64,000 bases of DNA, from contig NC_092606.1 of NCBI RefSeq assembly GCF_047663525.1, positions 6,074,501 to 6,138,500 on the forward strand. The letters are read 5' to 3'. This stretch comes from Anas platyrhynchos. Taxonomy: Eukaryota > Chordata > Aves > Anseriformes > Anatidae. Below the pieces are notes generated by a model. It saw only the letters and a program-made list of their open reading frames with translations, made no database searches and was not told the DNA's origin. Positions 41,541 to 55,729 of the stretch are shown in pieces (positions within the stretch are counted from its first letter, which is position 1; each line of letters starts with the position of its first letter). A program made the position numbers and the translations under genes.

Positions 41541-41690
41541 ATCACAGATTCATAGAGTATCCTGAGTTGGAAGGGACCCACAAGGATCATGGAGTCCAAC
41601 TTCTGATTCTACACAGGGCAACCTAAGAGTTAGGCCATACATCTAAGAGTATTGTCCAAACACTTATACAGTGACAGGTTTGGGGCCACG
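41541..41690 (-). mobile_element. CR1 LINE 3' end fragment
   Basis: The plus strand reads the complement of a CR1 3' end: attcatagagtatcctgag, ttggaagggacccacaagga, tcatggagtccaact, then cacagggcaacctaagagtt and attgtccaaac. The element therefore points to the minus strand, with its tail at about 41541. It is a 5'-truncated remnant; its right end is approximate. Confidence 0.85.
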
Positions 41691-44600
41691 AATTCCCCGC
41701 TCACATGAGCTACCTTGTTTGTTCTTTTATCCCCTGCATGTTTAATTCTAGGCAGTTTTCTGGTGAATGCCATGGCAAGATGGCCCAGGAAAAAATCTGA
41801 ACACAAAGGAAGGAACAGAACATCTTCTACTTGTAATTCCCCCTGCTCCTGGGGCCATTGCTCAATCATGAATAGCCTTGCCTTATGCTCCCATTTACGT
41901 TTATGGCTGGGAACAAAAATCACAAGTCACTGAAATTGGCATGTTACTGTTTGGAATGGCTTTTGCTGACCTCTGGAGTTGATGGTCACCCCTGGAGCTT
42001 TGCCGACAAAAGCAGAAGAACGTTATTTCATCCCAAGTGAAGCATCTTTAACTCCTAAATTTTTTCTCACCAGCAAGACTCCCTGCAATAGCTGAAGCTT
42101 CCCACATAGGTTCTCCTCTTTGCTCCAGCAAGAGCTTCCCTATTTTACAGCTCATCACAAGTTCTTCAACTTGTGTGATGATACATTAGCCAAAAATGTG
42201 TTTTCCAGAACTCAGTGCCTGGCTACAAAAGGAATTGGAAGGCTTTTGGCAAGCCACTCATCAAGGGAGATCAGGAACTACTGCTCTGTTCTGCATTTCA
42301 GAACACAATTCTTCTCTTACAATTTGTCATTTTTAGGCATCATAAACCATAGCTGTAAACACTTTTGAAAGTTACTGCATAGAACAAAGAGAGGACAGAG
42401 TTAATTCCAGCCATGGCTTTGTATACATATGCATCAAATTGAAATTCACAGCAGTGGTGTCATCATTGTAAGGAATATTCAGAAGGGAAGGGAGTATGGG
42501 AAATTTAGATGACAGGGAGAAGGGAAAGTTCATGTCCCTTCCTTCCTCCTCCCAATGTTTTTTTTCTAGCTATAACATTATTCTCAGAGAGATTAAAATT
42601 CTGAAGACACATATCCAAAAATATATTTCAGGTTCTCACCAAGAAATCACATACCAGTGCTGTGTCACCACACAATGATATTGCATCATATTGGTCATGT
42701 TGCAGTGCAGCCCCAGGTTAGCATGAGGCAATGTGACTGCTTTGCATAAGAAGGAATCAGTGTTGGAACACCATGACGCAAATGTCACACCAGAATGATG
42801 CAACAAGTTTGCCCAGTAGAGCAAATCCTTAAAACTGGCACCAAAACCAAGGCTGAATTCTTAGTGGACTTTATAATTTCCAGTAGGCTGGAAAAAAAAA
42901 ATAATGGCATGCTATTTAAATAATGCTAGCGGACATTTTTAAAAATGCCACTGGACAAACAGATCTAGCAAATGGCTGTCAAGCCCTGTGCTGAAGTCAA
43001 AGCCCTCCTGCTCTGGAAATCCAAATCTTCCACTGAAAATTCAAAACAGTGCTGTGGAGTCAAGGTCAATCCAAGGCTAACGCAAAGTAAACCTGGAATT
43101 CATGTTTCACGTGTCCACCTGCTGCCAAGTCTTAGCTCAGAACCAGTTTTGGTCCAAGGAAAGTTTTAATGTCCACTGTCTGTCTGTACCCACTCACCTT
43201 TGCTTTCTGGGACTCTGGGGAGGTTGAGCCCAGGCTCTGTCCTACTTTCCCACTCCCAAACTGTATGTACTGGAGGGAAGTGTGGGCTGGGTGGTATCTG
43301 CTCTCCTGTCCTCACTCACACCTGTGACACAGATGAGCATTAGGTAAGCCACTGTGTCACCTTTGCAGCTTCGTGCAAAAGCCATGAACCTACTTTGGGT
43401 ATTACAGTCATATGCTCATACCACAAAACTCAAGAACACCTAGAATTATCCCCCTCAATTTGTCCTGTTCCGTGGCTGGCTTTGGATAGCTTTGCCTTTA
43501 ATCTGTCACGACTTGCTCTCTCTGTTTCTTGCTTTTTCATATTTAGCACTGATATCTACCCAGTAAACAAAGATTAATTCTTACAGATATGGTTCTTTGG
43601 TGTTCACAGCAGGTTTCACTCCTTAGGTTTGGCTGCTTCAATTATACAGACTTTTTCTTTTACCTTTCGATGAAGGCCTGGGGTATTTTCTCTTACTCTA
43701 TACACATGAGCAGATAATAGATGTGTGCATGTGTGTGTTCTATACATTTTTTTTTCAGTGATTATGATAATTTTCCATAAAGCCCTTTGTATCCCAGCAC
43801 TCACCATATGGTGTCAACGGCACTTCATTTAGTGCTGGTGTCAGATGCCCTGCATAGCCTTGGTGTTGTGGGAAGCACAAGGCCCTAACTGAGGGCTCTA
43901 GGTCAGACAAACTGCTGTGACAGCAGTCCTCATGGATGGACATGCAGGCAATGCTACTCACACCTCTGCAGAAAACTTGAATTAAGGGTAAAAAGTGAAG
44001 AATACTTAATGAGGAAGGTGTTGGGACTACAGCTAGACTGGGTTAAGCATTTGAATGAAAACTCTATCCTGGACAGCTCACAGACTCTTTTTCTGTTGAG
44101 AAATGTATTCAGTTCTGCTTCTGATAGGGTAAACCCAGTTCATCAGATTAGCTGCTACTGTCTGCAGTTAGCTCAGTTTGATCCCAAGTTTTTACTCAGT
44201 AGTTAATCCATCAGTCCTTAGTAACGCAGAACTGCTCTCATGTTGATTTGTGCACCTAAGGACTGAATAAAATTGAAACCTTCAGGATCTAGCCTAGTAA
44301 TAATAGTGCAGGCTTGAACAGCAGCTTTTAATCTGAAACCTTAAAGCACCTGGACAACTTCTACCTGCCACATGTCAGGGGAAAGACTGTAATCTATTAG
44401 CAAGCCTAGTTATGAGAATAAAACCACATCAGGAAACAGAACTGGTGCTTACCATTTGTGATCCCTAGATGACTCCTGTCCGATGGTTAGCTATGTCAGT
44501 ACCAATCAGCTCCTAGACTCTTCCACAGCAAGATACGTAGCAATCAGTTCTCCATCTTCACTCGATGTCTTTTGTGTGCAGAGGGTGAGAAGTTTGTCCC

Positions 44601-45330
44601 AAAAGGGCAAAAAAAGAAATGTTTTGTGGAAACTTGTGTATGTAAGACCTGTAACCATGAAAAATGACAGAATATATAAGAGGAAAATATATTTGCTTTG
44701 TGAGAAGAAAGCAAAAGGTGAAGATATACGACATGCTGTTTAAAGGTATTTTTGTATCTATTCCAGAAAAAGGAAGAACCTACTACCCAGGTCAGTTATA
44801 TGAGACTTGTCTTGCAGGAAGTTTAAGAGATTAGAAGAGATAACCAAACATGAGCTTCAACAAAGATCTGGGAAATGGGACAGATACAAAGCTGTACTTG
44901 TGTCTAAATGTACTACTGGTAAATAGCAAGATCCACACTGCAATCCCTTGTGAAAGGGTAAAGCATGATTAGTAATGTAGAGTAAGAAAATCCCTGATTA
45001 ACACCTTGTGCTTCTGGTCTGCTGAAGTGCTCAGTACATTTAAGTGGACAGATATAAAAGGGAAGAAAATGAACTTTTGACAGGTATTGTTATGGAAAAA
45101 GTCATGGTTGTGGGCTTTGGGAACTTCACTCAACCCCTTAAGATACCACTACCTTATATTAATCAGGACAGAGAAAAGCATCTAAACCTTCATGATTAGG
45201 GATGACTACTCACTGATAGGTTTGAGACAGTTATATACCTACTGCAATCAAGCAAATCCTTAAGGGTTGGTTGTCTTTTACTGTCTCCTGGAGCAACTAA
45301 TTTGACACCACAGACCAGGTCTGATGAGAA

Positions 45331-45368
45331 ATCAAGATCCATTTGAGCAATCAAGATCCATTTGAGCA
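45331..45368. repeat. Perfect 19-bp tandem duplication
   Basis: The 19-mer beginning atcaagatccatttgagca occurs twice, head to tail, without mismatch. It lies about 400 bases upstream of the PSPH start codon. It looks like a recent slippage or small duplication event. Confidence 0.9.
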
Positions 45369-45758
45369 GTGAAGGCAAGACAAGACAGGAAATTTTAAGC
45401 CCTGTCCAGTAGTTGGCAGTCTGATGGTTCAGCAAATGCCAAGTATTACAACCTTGAACCCCACCTGAACACCAATGGGCTGAGCCTGCAGAGAGCAAAT
45501 CAGCAGCTGACCACAGCTCCCCAGCCCACCCATAACGTAAGTTGAACATCAGTAGGCAGCAACAGCAGTGAGCAAATCAGCAACAGAGCCAGACCTCCAC
45601 CGCCACTCACACTTTGATAAAAGCTGGCTAGCAGGCTGTGCTCGGTCCTTCTCACAACGAGCAGAGCAGTCGCTGCAATGGCTCAAGACGGAGTCCAGTA
45701 CTGTGACTCACAGAAACAATTCATCTTATCCTCTTACAGTAAGAAGGTTCCTAAAAGG

Positions 45759-48700
45759 ATGGCGTCTCTCCTGGAGATGAAAGAAATCTTCCGCAATGCT
45801 GATGCAGTGTGCTTTGATGTGGACAGTACAGTCATCAGGGAAGAAGGCATTGATGAGCTTGCAAAGTTCTGTGGAGTTGGAGATGCCGTCGCAGAGATGT
45901 ATGTATATTTGCTGTTTACTTCACACGAACATTAGTAAAAACTAAGCATGGATAAGGTTAAACCTGTGACAACAGTTTCACAATACAGATTAATTCATCT
46001 CTGTCACAGGAGATAATTACCATTTTAAAAAAGATGTTAGGAATAGTAAGTGGAATTAATGCATAATGAAGTAACTTTTTTTTTTTTTTTTGAATTGTCA
46101 AGCCACTCAACAGGACTATACTGAAATAAATTTTCTAAATTAAATGTCTTTGATATACTCAGATGAAGCCTCATCATAACACTTGGCAAAGAACTAGAAG
46201 AACCTTATTATGAGACAGAGGAGACTGGACTCTTCACTTGGAGGCTGATGTTTCCATTGAAACTTGTAGCAAAAGTCCTGTTAATTTCAGAGACAAGCAG
46301 CTGGCCTGTGATTTAGGAATACTGGTCCCAGTGGCTCAGATTGCATTCGCAGAGTATCAGCTTTCCTTTGCCTCACTGGTTCTTACAAAAGCACCAGTCT
46401 GTGGAGCTCTTCTACCACTGGTTGCTACCAACCTTTTCAGTGTACCAATCTTGTCCTTTACAACACAGATAATGTGGTATAACCTAGAAGCTATGGGGTC
46501 TTAACTTGTTCTTTGGCATTCCTGTTAAAATAACAGCTCTTGGGAGAAGCCTCATCTTGTTAAGTGTCACTGATTTGTTTTGTTTGGATCACAATTCAGG
46601 ACTCGCAGAGCTATGGGTGGCACTGTGACATTCAAAGCAGCTTTAACAGCACGACTAGGACTCATACGACCCTCCTACGAGCAAGTGCAAAAATTAATAT
46701 CTGACAATCCACCTCAGCTAACGCCAGGAATCCGGTAAGAAAAATTTCAAATGATCTAATGAAAAAGTATTCCAAAAGCACATAGCATAAATCAACAAAA
46801 TTCTGTGACATTAGTGAAGCTGAAAGAACGTGAAGCTGATATAGAAAGCTTTCCTACTCCATTTCCATGTTGTTTGTGTACAAAGCTTAGATCAGGAGCT
46901 TATAATAGCCTGGATCCATGTTGAGTGGATAAGTGTCTGTATAAAAAGAAACTGTCTTAGGTATTAACTGGCATTTTGGCTGGCAAGCTGACATTCCGGC
47001 GTGAGAATTCGATGGGCATGGAAAATAATCTGCTCCACATGTAGAAGTATTTTTTTTTTCTTTTGAAGGGAGCCAGGAGGAAGATTATTACTGAATAAAA
47101 ACTACTGGCTTAGTCTATTCTGTAATTATATTCTCTCTCACACTTCTGCATGCAGTCATCACTGGACTCAGCTTAGGGGATCCACTTTCAGAGCTACACA
47201 TTCCATACTGACATAAAAAATCATTAGAGGCAAATACACCCATGCATATACATGTATTCCTTCATCTTTGGGTTTAGATATAACATTAACTATTTCAACT
47301 GAAAAGGTTTTTCTTTCTATTCAGATTGTTTCAAACAGTTGAAAATAATTTCCTTATTATGGAACATGGCCATAGCTGTAAATCTAAAATATTTTTAGCA
47401 TATACAGTTTTTAATACAATATTGTACTTGTATTTTCTCCTTGAGATGAAGCACATGCTCAGCTTTTTCTGTAGAAGGCATAGCTAGATGTAACAACAAA
47501 GGGGTCATTGTCTCCATGTTTAGAATCACATGACTTTCCTTTTCATTCCTTCCCTTTCTTCCTCCTTTTCTGTGTAGCCTGCTTTAAGCTTCCACTTGCT
47601 TTTCAGTGTTTAGCATTTCTTCTGTTACGGTTACCACTTCTACTGCTTAGCGTTATTGCATGTTCATTTTCCTGACTCTAGAACCAACTTTTATAAAACT
47701 TTTAATTGCCATCAAGTCCCGTTGATACTAACCGGGTCTGAAAATTTCTCACTTTTTAATTCTTTTTCTGTAGCTGGTGCCCTTTTCTATACAGAGTATC
47801 AATGTCTTGGGGGAATCAAGTCTGAGTTAGAAAAATGTTTGCACTTTGCGCACTTTCCAGCCCACTTTTATATTTTTCTGCAGTGGTTTTATCTCCACTG
47901 CATTCCCTGCTCTTTTTCAGTGTTACAGATTGTTTATCTCACTGGTTTTACACTTAGCCTCAGAAAACAACCTGAACTGGATTTGGGCTCATTTTCAGGG
48001 GAACTGGGCACATTTTCAGGGGAACTAATGTGAACAGTATGAAAGTATAAAGGAAACATTTCTAGGGAGTACTTGTTTCTGAGCAACTAAATACCTATTC
48101 ATATCTAGACACGATGATTTTGTTCAGCTCATTTCAAGCAAGGTATATGCACAAACTTGTGAAGAAAAGATGGAAAATCTTCAAGCAGCTGAGAAGGATG
48201 GAGTTGGAAAGCAGCATACAAATAATCTGGAATAACAAAATAGATGGGTGGCCTTGTTTAGGAAAGATCTATTTTGGCTTTCTTGTTATCCCGTCAGCAC
48301 ACCTAGATGCTGCCAGGCACTCATGCTTGGTGACTTTATTTCTTCCCAGGGAGCTGGTGAACAGGCTTCATCAACGTGGGGTACAGGTCTTCTTGGTCTC
48401 CGGAGGGTTTCAGAGCATCGTGGAACATGTGGCCTTACAGCTGAACATTCCAACAGCAAATGTCTTTGCCAACAGGCTGAAGTTTTACTTTAATGGTGAG
48501 ATTCCCCTAACAGGTCTTTTCTTTGCTAATTAATGCAATTTTTGCGTGTGTGCGTTCAAACTGTCAGATACTGGGCTACAGATATTGTCCAACCTACATC
48601 ACCTCATTAGCAATCCTGCTAGCTTCAAGATCAATCCAGCTGTCTCCTAGTAGGGAAACAGTCAAACTTCCCCCCAAAATATGAACTCAGGTCCTTTTCC

Positions 48701-50892
48701 AGACATATGAAATAGAGCTGTAGTTACTTTTTAATTGGAAACTGTGCCAAAGTTAAAAAGCATTACAGTTGCTGAGAGCAGTTTCATTTTCTCTCTCTTT
48801 CAAGTGTAAAGAATTTATTACACTTACCTGCTTTCAGAGGCAAACTTCACTTTCAGTGACTCTGAGGTATGCATGAAGACCAATGGAGACTTTTGCAGAG
48901 CTGCTCTGGACTTTAAGCTAGTGTAATCGAGCAGAACTGTGTTTAGTGAGCTTGGTTCTTACTCAGTGTTTCATACACTGTTTATGTATCACACTGAATG
49001 CTGCTTTTGAAATGTTTAGACCAGAATGACTGGATCAAAGTGACTGGGAATGGATTTGACATGCTACCATACAGGGTTTCTCCTTTTGTCCTAACATTTC
49101 AGCTCTTTGAAAACATCCCCACTGAAGACTTATGTAAAATCCTAGTTTTTATGCTTACCTTCTGATTACTTCTTTGGGATGCTGAAATCGTGAGGCTTAC
49201 GGGACTGCAAGTAATTAGCTGTTTTCTTGAAGAAAAGACCACAGGCATGCATCTTTCTTCATCTACATGAAAATATGCTGTGTGTCTAATTTGTCCTTCC
49301 ACTGTTTTCTAGGAGAATATGCAGGATTTGATGAAACACAACCAACAGCTGAATCAGGGGGGAAAGGAAAAGTTATTACTCATCTGAAGGAACAGTTCCA
49401 TTTCAAGAAAGTAGTTATGATTGGAGATGGAGCTACAGACATGGAAGCCTGTCCCCCTGCTGTAAGTATTAAAAAACTGGAATTCCAAATTCCCTTTGAT
49501 TAATTTGTGTGTGTGTGTGAATTATGGTTTAAATTCTTGGTAGGACTTCAAGGAAGATTTTCAGCACTTCCCAGAACCTATAAGATCTGTGTAGGTAGCT
49601 TCCTCTAGAAAGGCTGCATCATGCAATGGCTGATTTCTCTCGATTAGCCAGTTTCAGTAAAGGTTCCACTCTCTGAGCCAGGGTTCTAGCTCAGTCCAGC
49701 AGAACGTATAAAGTCTACCAACCTATCACAAATCAAGCTGATCTATCTGCCTTTCCCATCTATGTTGCCACAATAACTGCTTGCTTCTGCACAGTGCTCT
49801 GTACAGAGGTCCTACACTACCCAGATCACAGTTCTGGCCAGTATTTAATGTTGCTAAGCATGAAGGTCTGGTGCACATTTACTTGATACCAACCTAGCAA
49901 GAAGGTTCATCTCACTTGATACCTCTGAAGATAGCAGCCTTACCAGGGCTATTCAGCCCTATTATTCAGCCCTAGACAGGGTGGAATAATAATAATAATA
50001 GAAAGACAGCTTATATAAACAGTCATTTCACAGAGGAGGGATCTTTCTCATCTCTAGTGCCTTTCTCTACAAAAAAAAAATAACTCAAAGCCGCTGCTTT
50101 GCCAATGCTGGGGGCAGATATCCTAGTGCATGGAAATGCACAGGAACAGACTCTAAGGGCTGCTGCTGATGTGAGTTAGGACAAGATATCCCTTAGCATT
50201 AAATATGTGCACGATCAAAGCAGCTTCGTATTTGCTTTATGCTTTCTATCTGAAGGCAAAAAAAAAACAGCAGTGGAAATTTTAAACACTGTTTTCTAAG
50301 ACCCAGAAATGATGATTGTTTCTGGTTAATGATTGAAATCTTGGTTAATGTTTACTCTTGGTATCTATCAAATGAGGTAAACAGAGTTAAGATAAAAAGT
50401 AGGGATAATTGTGAGATGCTGCTTGCACGTTCAGATGTTAACTCACGCTTGAATAGTAAGTAAGGCTTTATGTTGCATCACAGCTCCATTTGATTTTCAG
50501 TAAAATCTCAGATCTGAACAATCCTGAAGTTACAAGGCACTGAGACACACTTTTGCTATTGGAACTAACCTCTTAGTAACCAAAGTGGTGTAAAATTAAA
50601 TGTTAACGAAGTTCCTGTTAATAAATATGAAAATGAACACGCCAAGTAACATAGGTGAAGAAGCAGGGAGGAACATCACCATTTAAAAATCCAATCTTAA
50701 AAGCAAACTTAATTGCCGAGAAGCTCCATTCCTTACACAGAACTGCAATAACTCATGTGCCCATTCTTTCTGTTTTGCCAGGACTGCTTCATTGGATTTG
50801 GAGGGAATGTAATCAGAAAGCAAGTAAAGGAGAAAGCTAAATGGTACATTACTCACTTTGATGAACTGCTAAAGGAACTGGAAGAACGATAA
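45759..50892 (+). CDS. PSPH: PSPH: phosphoserine phosphatase
   Basis: Five coding exons: 45759-45898, 46600-46734, 48350-48495, 49313-49461 and 50782-50892 (TAA). They join in phase to 226 residues (human 225). It catalyses the last step of serine synthesis, hydrolysing phosphoserine to serine in the cytosol. It belongs to the HAD superfamily: motif I DVDST with nucleophile Asp20 and acid/base Asp22, motif II serine in VSGGF, and motifs III/IV with lysine in GGKGKV and the metal-binding [13 protein letters not shown]. The cap-domain segment [14 protein letters not shown] follows motif I. The start chosen is the ATG at 45759 ([11 protein letters not shown], aligning with the mammalian start), behind the acceptor ctcttacag. 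An in-frame ATG at 45678 would add 27 residues if the upstream sequence were retained in the transcript, but nothing like that extension is known in the family. It is convergent with NIPSNAP2. Confidence 0.95.
49507..49519. repeat. Short GT dinucleotide repeat
   Basis: A (TG)n run of about six units lies just inside PSPH intron 4, after the exon 4 donor. It is too short to suggest a role. Confidence 0.6.
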
Positions 50893-50944
50893 ATTATACA
50901 GTAAAATAATATATTTAACAACTATAAGTCAATTATACAATGTA

Positions 50945-50950
50945 ATTAAA
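50945..50950 (+). promoter_or_regulatory. PSPH candidate polyadenylation signal
   Basis: ATTAAA lies 53 bases after the PSPH stop codon and is followed by a GT-rich element (tttgtttgcaaagttgtgtt). A longer 3' UTR using later signals cannot be excluded. Confidence 0.6.
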
Positions 50951-53900
50951 CATATATTTGTTTGCAAAGTTGTGTTCTGGACTTTTTAATGATTCTGGGT
51001 GTTGGGTACCTTCCTTCTCTGATCTGAAACTCATGTTGCAAATGGCGACATGCTACTCAAATATTTTGTAATGTAATAGTTAAGATTTTTTTAAACACCT
51101 TTTCCAAGGTGTAAGAGATGCAAGATGGTTAAGTACTTTCCCTTCCAAAGAATCTCAGAAGTAGGTTAAACAGTGAACAGATAGGTAGGAAACATTACTA
51201 AATATCTCTGAGTTCATTAAAATATGGCTACAGGAGAACCTGAGGTGTCATCTGTTACTCAACATCATTGTTACTCAACCTGTAGTCTAAGACATGAGAT
51301 ATATGCAAATGCCAGATATATGCAATATTCATCAGCATCCTAGAAGCATATTTTAAGACGAGTGATACAGTGTTTCACATACCTCGTTAAAATACAAGCA
51401 AACTCTAAAATGTTTTGTCAGACGGTCACAGTTTACTTAAGTGTTTTATTTAACAATCCTTCCCTGCTAACCTATAACTGTACAGAACTTGACTCGCCTG
51501 TCTTTACAAAACGTTTGCTGATTAAGAAAACCCTAGGAAACTTATCTGGCCTCTTTCTCTGCCTCAAGTGTGGATCAACCACCCTCAAACTGTTTGTGCC
51601 AGAAGCCTAACCTGTTCTAAACAAGTATTTCTCTGAGCTTCAGCTAATGAATTCTAGTTTCTTAAGGCTTTGTCTTTCATGGCTGCAATGTTTGATCCAA
51701 GAGGGACTTTATCCAGAACTCACTTGATAAATTGTGCTTTTTTTTTTTGTCAGCAAATCCCTGACAACTTTTGCAAGTATGTCTTTTTAAGCAGCTCTGC
51801 TGACACATCATGGTACTTTTCTTTCCCTGACTTATAAGAATATAATCTGAGATAATGTAAAAAGCTTTACTGATGGCAAAATGAAAGTCACATCTTCCCC
51901 TTCCATCCACATAATGCCATCACAGGAGAAAGATGGGTTGATACGACATGATTTGTCCTGGAAAAAAAACACAACAAACTCTAAGCAGGCTCTTATATTC
52001 TTTGTGTCCCCACATTTTATTTATTTCTTGAAACTGAAGATTAGGCTGAGTGAGTGCTTCAATTCCCAGGTTCTTCTCTTCCATCCCACCACGCATTTAA
52101 TAGATAGGAAGATAAACAAGTGATGTGCCTATCTTTCAGAACCTCACACTGTCTCCGCAAGATAATCACTACTGGTTTATGCAACTTGCATGAAGTTTCC
52201 TTAATTTAGTTAGATTAAATCAAGGTGAAGTGATCTTGTCCAATTGTTCAAGCATCACCAGCAATTAAAACAAACACTGGTTGCCTATTCTGCTACATCG
52301 TCAGTAAAGATACGTGGGAAAAGGGTATTCATGGAGTCACAGATAGTGACGAATGGCAACTCTCTGTGATGCCATCTCATGTTTCTGGCAAAAAAACAGA
52401 GACAATAATAAGTTACAACAGTATTTAAATATTAAAGAAGTAGAATGATTTAAAAAAAAAAATATCTAGAAGCGAACTTGTAATGGCTTCTTAGAGAAAG
52501 GCAGAGATATAAGCAGCTATACTGAGTATCCGTAGACAGAGCTTAAAAACCTTCACAAAAGACAAGACAGACAATGGTTGGCAGGATGCTCACCAGAACG
52601 CTTCTGGGAGTATTAAACATGATCTCTTTTAAATTCTTCCTGAGAAAAATCCAAGCCAGCTCCAAGGGCAGCCCATATACAATCAGGCTTTTGTTTAGGC
52701 AGGAGTGCATGGACAGAGCAAGTGTAAACTCTTTCTGCTCTCATTCAGTGTATTCCTCTGCCATTCTACAGTTATGAAGCCAAAGAGAAGTGCTTCTCTT
52801 TGCTGCAGTTTTCTACTGAATTAAAAGGCCACTAAAAAAAAACAACTAAAATCCAGCTAATCAGCTATAGCTGCAGGCCCTGCTCCTATAAACGTTATGA
52901 CATGCTTCAAGTATATGTAATTCCACTAATGCCACAGTGAGAAGACAGTGCAGGAGGCTTTGTGCCACAGAGATGTTAACATTCACAACAGTATCTTCTG
53001 CCAGTGTTGACTGCTATGGAAACACGGCACAGAGCCAACGATTTCACAAGAGCTCTTTAGGTCAGACTGTTTTGAAAAAAAAAAAAAATCACACCCCCTC
53101 CACTGGGCAAACAGCAAGCCCTCCCTCCTGGTCCAAGAGGTACCCAACGGATTAGTTACTTTAGCGAGTAGCTGAGCTCTTTCAACTGTAAAATAGTGGA
53201 AAAAAACAGAGGGGAATAAAGCAGCATGAGGAAACTTTCAATATTACAACCAAGGCACTGGTTTAGTTGAGCATATCCCATCACAGCAGAGCTAAATCTG
53301 GAGAGCAGTACATGTTATCGGAGAGAGAACCAATTTGTTTTCACATGTGTCTTCTAACTAAGAGCTATGGGGAAGCATATTGCTTCATATAAAGCTTTTT
53401 ATTCTAACGTGATTACTCAGTGAGGCAGAGTTGCTTTAAGATACATTTTCAATTTGGATGAGGGGATTTTTTTAAAAGAACAATTTACACTCTTTCTAGA
53501 AAGACTACAGGACAACTAAAACTTGAGTTCGTGTCTTCATTACAGTGCTTTGAACTGGAACAGGAATTGGCAATTACCTGAGACCCTTCCAGGCATTGTT
53601 TCTTTATTCCCAACCACTGGAAAGCAACTTCAGTTCTGAACTTGATGATTTCTACTCTAAGAAATGCTAATGTTTTGTTAGTCAAAGGAAGGAGGCAAAC
53701 TCAGCCATGAAATTAAGAGGAAAAGACAACAATGTTTACAACAGGAGAAAACCAACTTCAGAAAGAGCTCAAGCAATGGTAAGAAAAGATCCCCATTGGT
53801 AAGAAAAGATCCCCATGGACTGTGTTATGGTTTGTGAGCTTATCTCACAGTTATCTGTAACTAAAATAACACAAACTAGTCTCTCTCTGATGATGGACAG

Positions 53901-55729
53901 AGCACAAGTTTGTAGCTCACAATGACAGGAGGCACATAAAAAATACATTATAACAATACCTGGGATTTAGATCGTAGGTAGCATATAAAGGCTGAAGAGA
54001 TTTGTGACAGCTGGCGTCACCCTGCAGAACAGCCAGTTATTCCTTAGAATTTGTATTCATCCAAAATTTCATGGGCCTTCAAATAACAGGAGTTTTGCCC
54101 AGCTGTATTTAATTCCTAGTGCTTCTGACTGAAGGCTGGAAACATGGATTGAAACAGAACCCACAAAATCCCTTAACTCCAAGAATGTTTTTCACCTTTT
54201 GTCTGTGATGAGATGGTTGGTTATGAGGGTCAAGTTACCAGGAGAACTCTCTAGGAACAAGAAATATGGCAGGATACCAGGAGAAATAACATGGACTGGA
54301 AGCTGATGTTATCTTTTTTTCCCCCTTTTGCACCTAAAGAGTAGTCTCAAAAGTCTGGAAAAGGACACACCAAATTATAGTACTGATCACATAACTGATT
54401 TACAAGAAGGAACAGCTAAAATAATGTATGTGGCCCATTAACTAAGCCAAGCTGAGAACTTTAAACTAATACAGTACAAAAGTTTACTCAGTAAAAACCC
54501 ATAATCAGCTGACAACATACACAGAAGGAAAATATGAAAACAGACAAGAATCAGATCAAATGCTGACTTTGTTCAAGATGAGGGTAAGAGTGCAGTGGGA
54601 GACTGGGAGATTACATGAGAGAAAAAGAAGAAACCACACCTGAAAAATAAGCATATTGTGTGGAGGAAAAAGGAAAAATATTTTGGATTTATCACCATAG
54701 CACTTAAAACACTTAACAAAATGGGATGTAATGGAGATACTGTAAATTCATTTTGGAGAGGGACAGCTGAAGACTGGGGAGCTGTCCCTGACACCGGGAA
54801 GTGAAACTGGAACCGATGCTGCCTAACCAAGCTGAAATATTCTATGCAGTTATTCAAACAGTTCATCGTAAACACTGCAAGATGAGAGAAAACACAGATG
54901 GTGCAATACGTATATGGTGCCAGTATTATGTGAAAATTAAAAGGATTTTATTGACTGATGTTTTTCCTGAAAACTCATTGAAATGTACAAACTGGACATT
55001 CAGTAACTGAATTGTACATTCTGTATGTCACACAGATTCTTGCAGCCACTTTGAAGAGAGAATGTTATTTTCACTTACAGGATGTTCACATCATCGCAGA
55101 CACTAAAAGTGTTGATATACTCTAGTCTAAAAGTGAAACCAAAATAGAACTGGACATAATGGTACACTGCTTTTTGCCAATCCTATTGACTCAACATGCG
55201 CCAGTTTCACACATTAAGTACCTACTGTACAGTTAGTGAAACACCTGACCAAGCATATGTCTGAAGTCATGATTGCTTATTAAATAAAACCCCTTTTCCT
55301 AGACTTCCAAGTTGTTTGTAGACAAAAATGTACTTAACTCAACTTGTTTCCCTGCAAAATGTTCAGACAACAATGTCTTGTCAGTATCTCTTTGAAAACT
55401 GTGGTTCACGCTAAAAAAAATGGCTGTAAATAATTTCACAAAATTAATTCCAGGTGTGGGTATTTAGAGAAATGTGTAGTTAGTTTCAACAGGCTTCGCT
55501 GTCCTTGCAAAACAGAATGCCCTGTTCTCTGTCCATAATCTATCACGTGACAGGTAATATTATCCTCAATTAATAACTGCCTATTTATAAATTTAGAGCT
55601 ACTTACTGATTTCAGTCCTGCTAGAACAGCTAGGTGTACTTTGGAGTTACAGAGACATCACAACTGCCTAAGGGTTTCAGAGCTCCTGTCTTCAGAACTC
55701 CCCCATGTGTTTTTTCAACCTGTAGTCAT
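50951..55729. other. Spacer between the convergent PSPH and NIPSNAP2 3' ends
   Basis: AT-rich sequence without a gene that I can support. It may contain extended 3' UTRs of either gene. A perfect 20-bp tandem duplication (tggtaagaaaagatccccat) lies at 53777-53816. Short open frames such as 54573-54875 (minus) are unrecognised. Confidence 0.5.

Larger units (their letters stand above)
35481..45739. other. Long non-coding stretch between CCT6A and PSPH, probably the PSPH 5' intron
   Basis: No coding exon was recognised in 10 kb. Open frames such as 36113-36598 (plus), 38663-39007 (minus) and 45196-45549 (minus) have no known motif and no splice-linked exons. A locally GC-richer, CpG-bearing patch at about 38860-39100 stands out from its AT-rich surroundings. 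A CR1 fragment lies at 41541-41690. Because PSPH coding begins right after a splice acceptor (ctcttacag, ending 45739), much of this stretch is best read as the intron behind its non-coding first exon. Confidence 0.5.
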
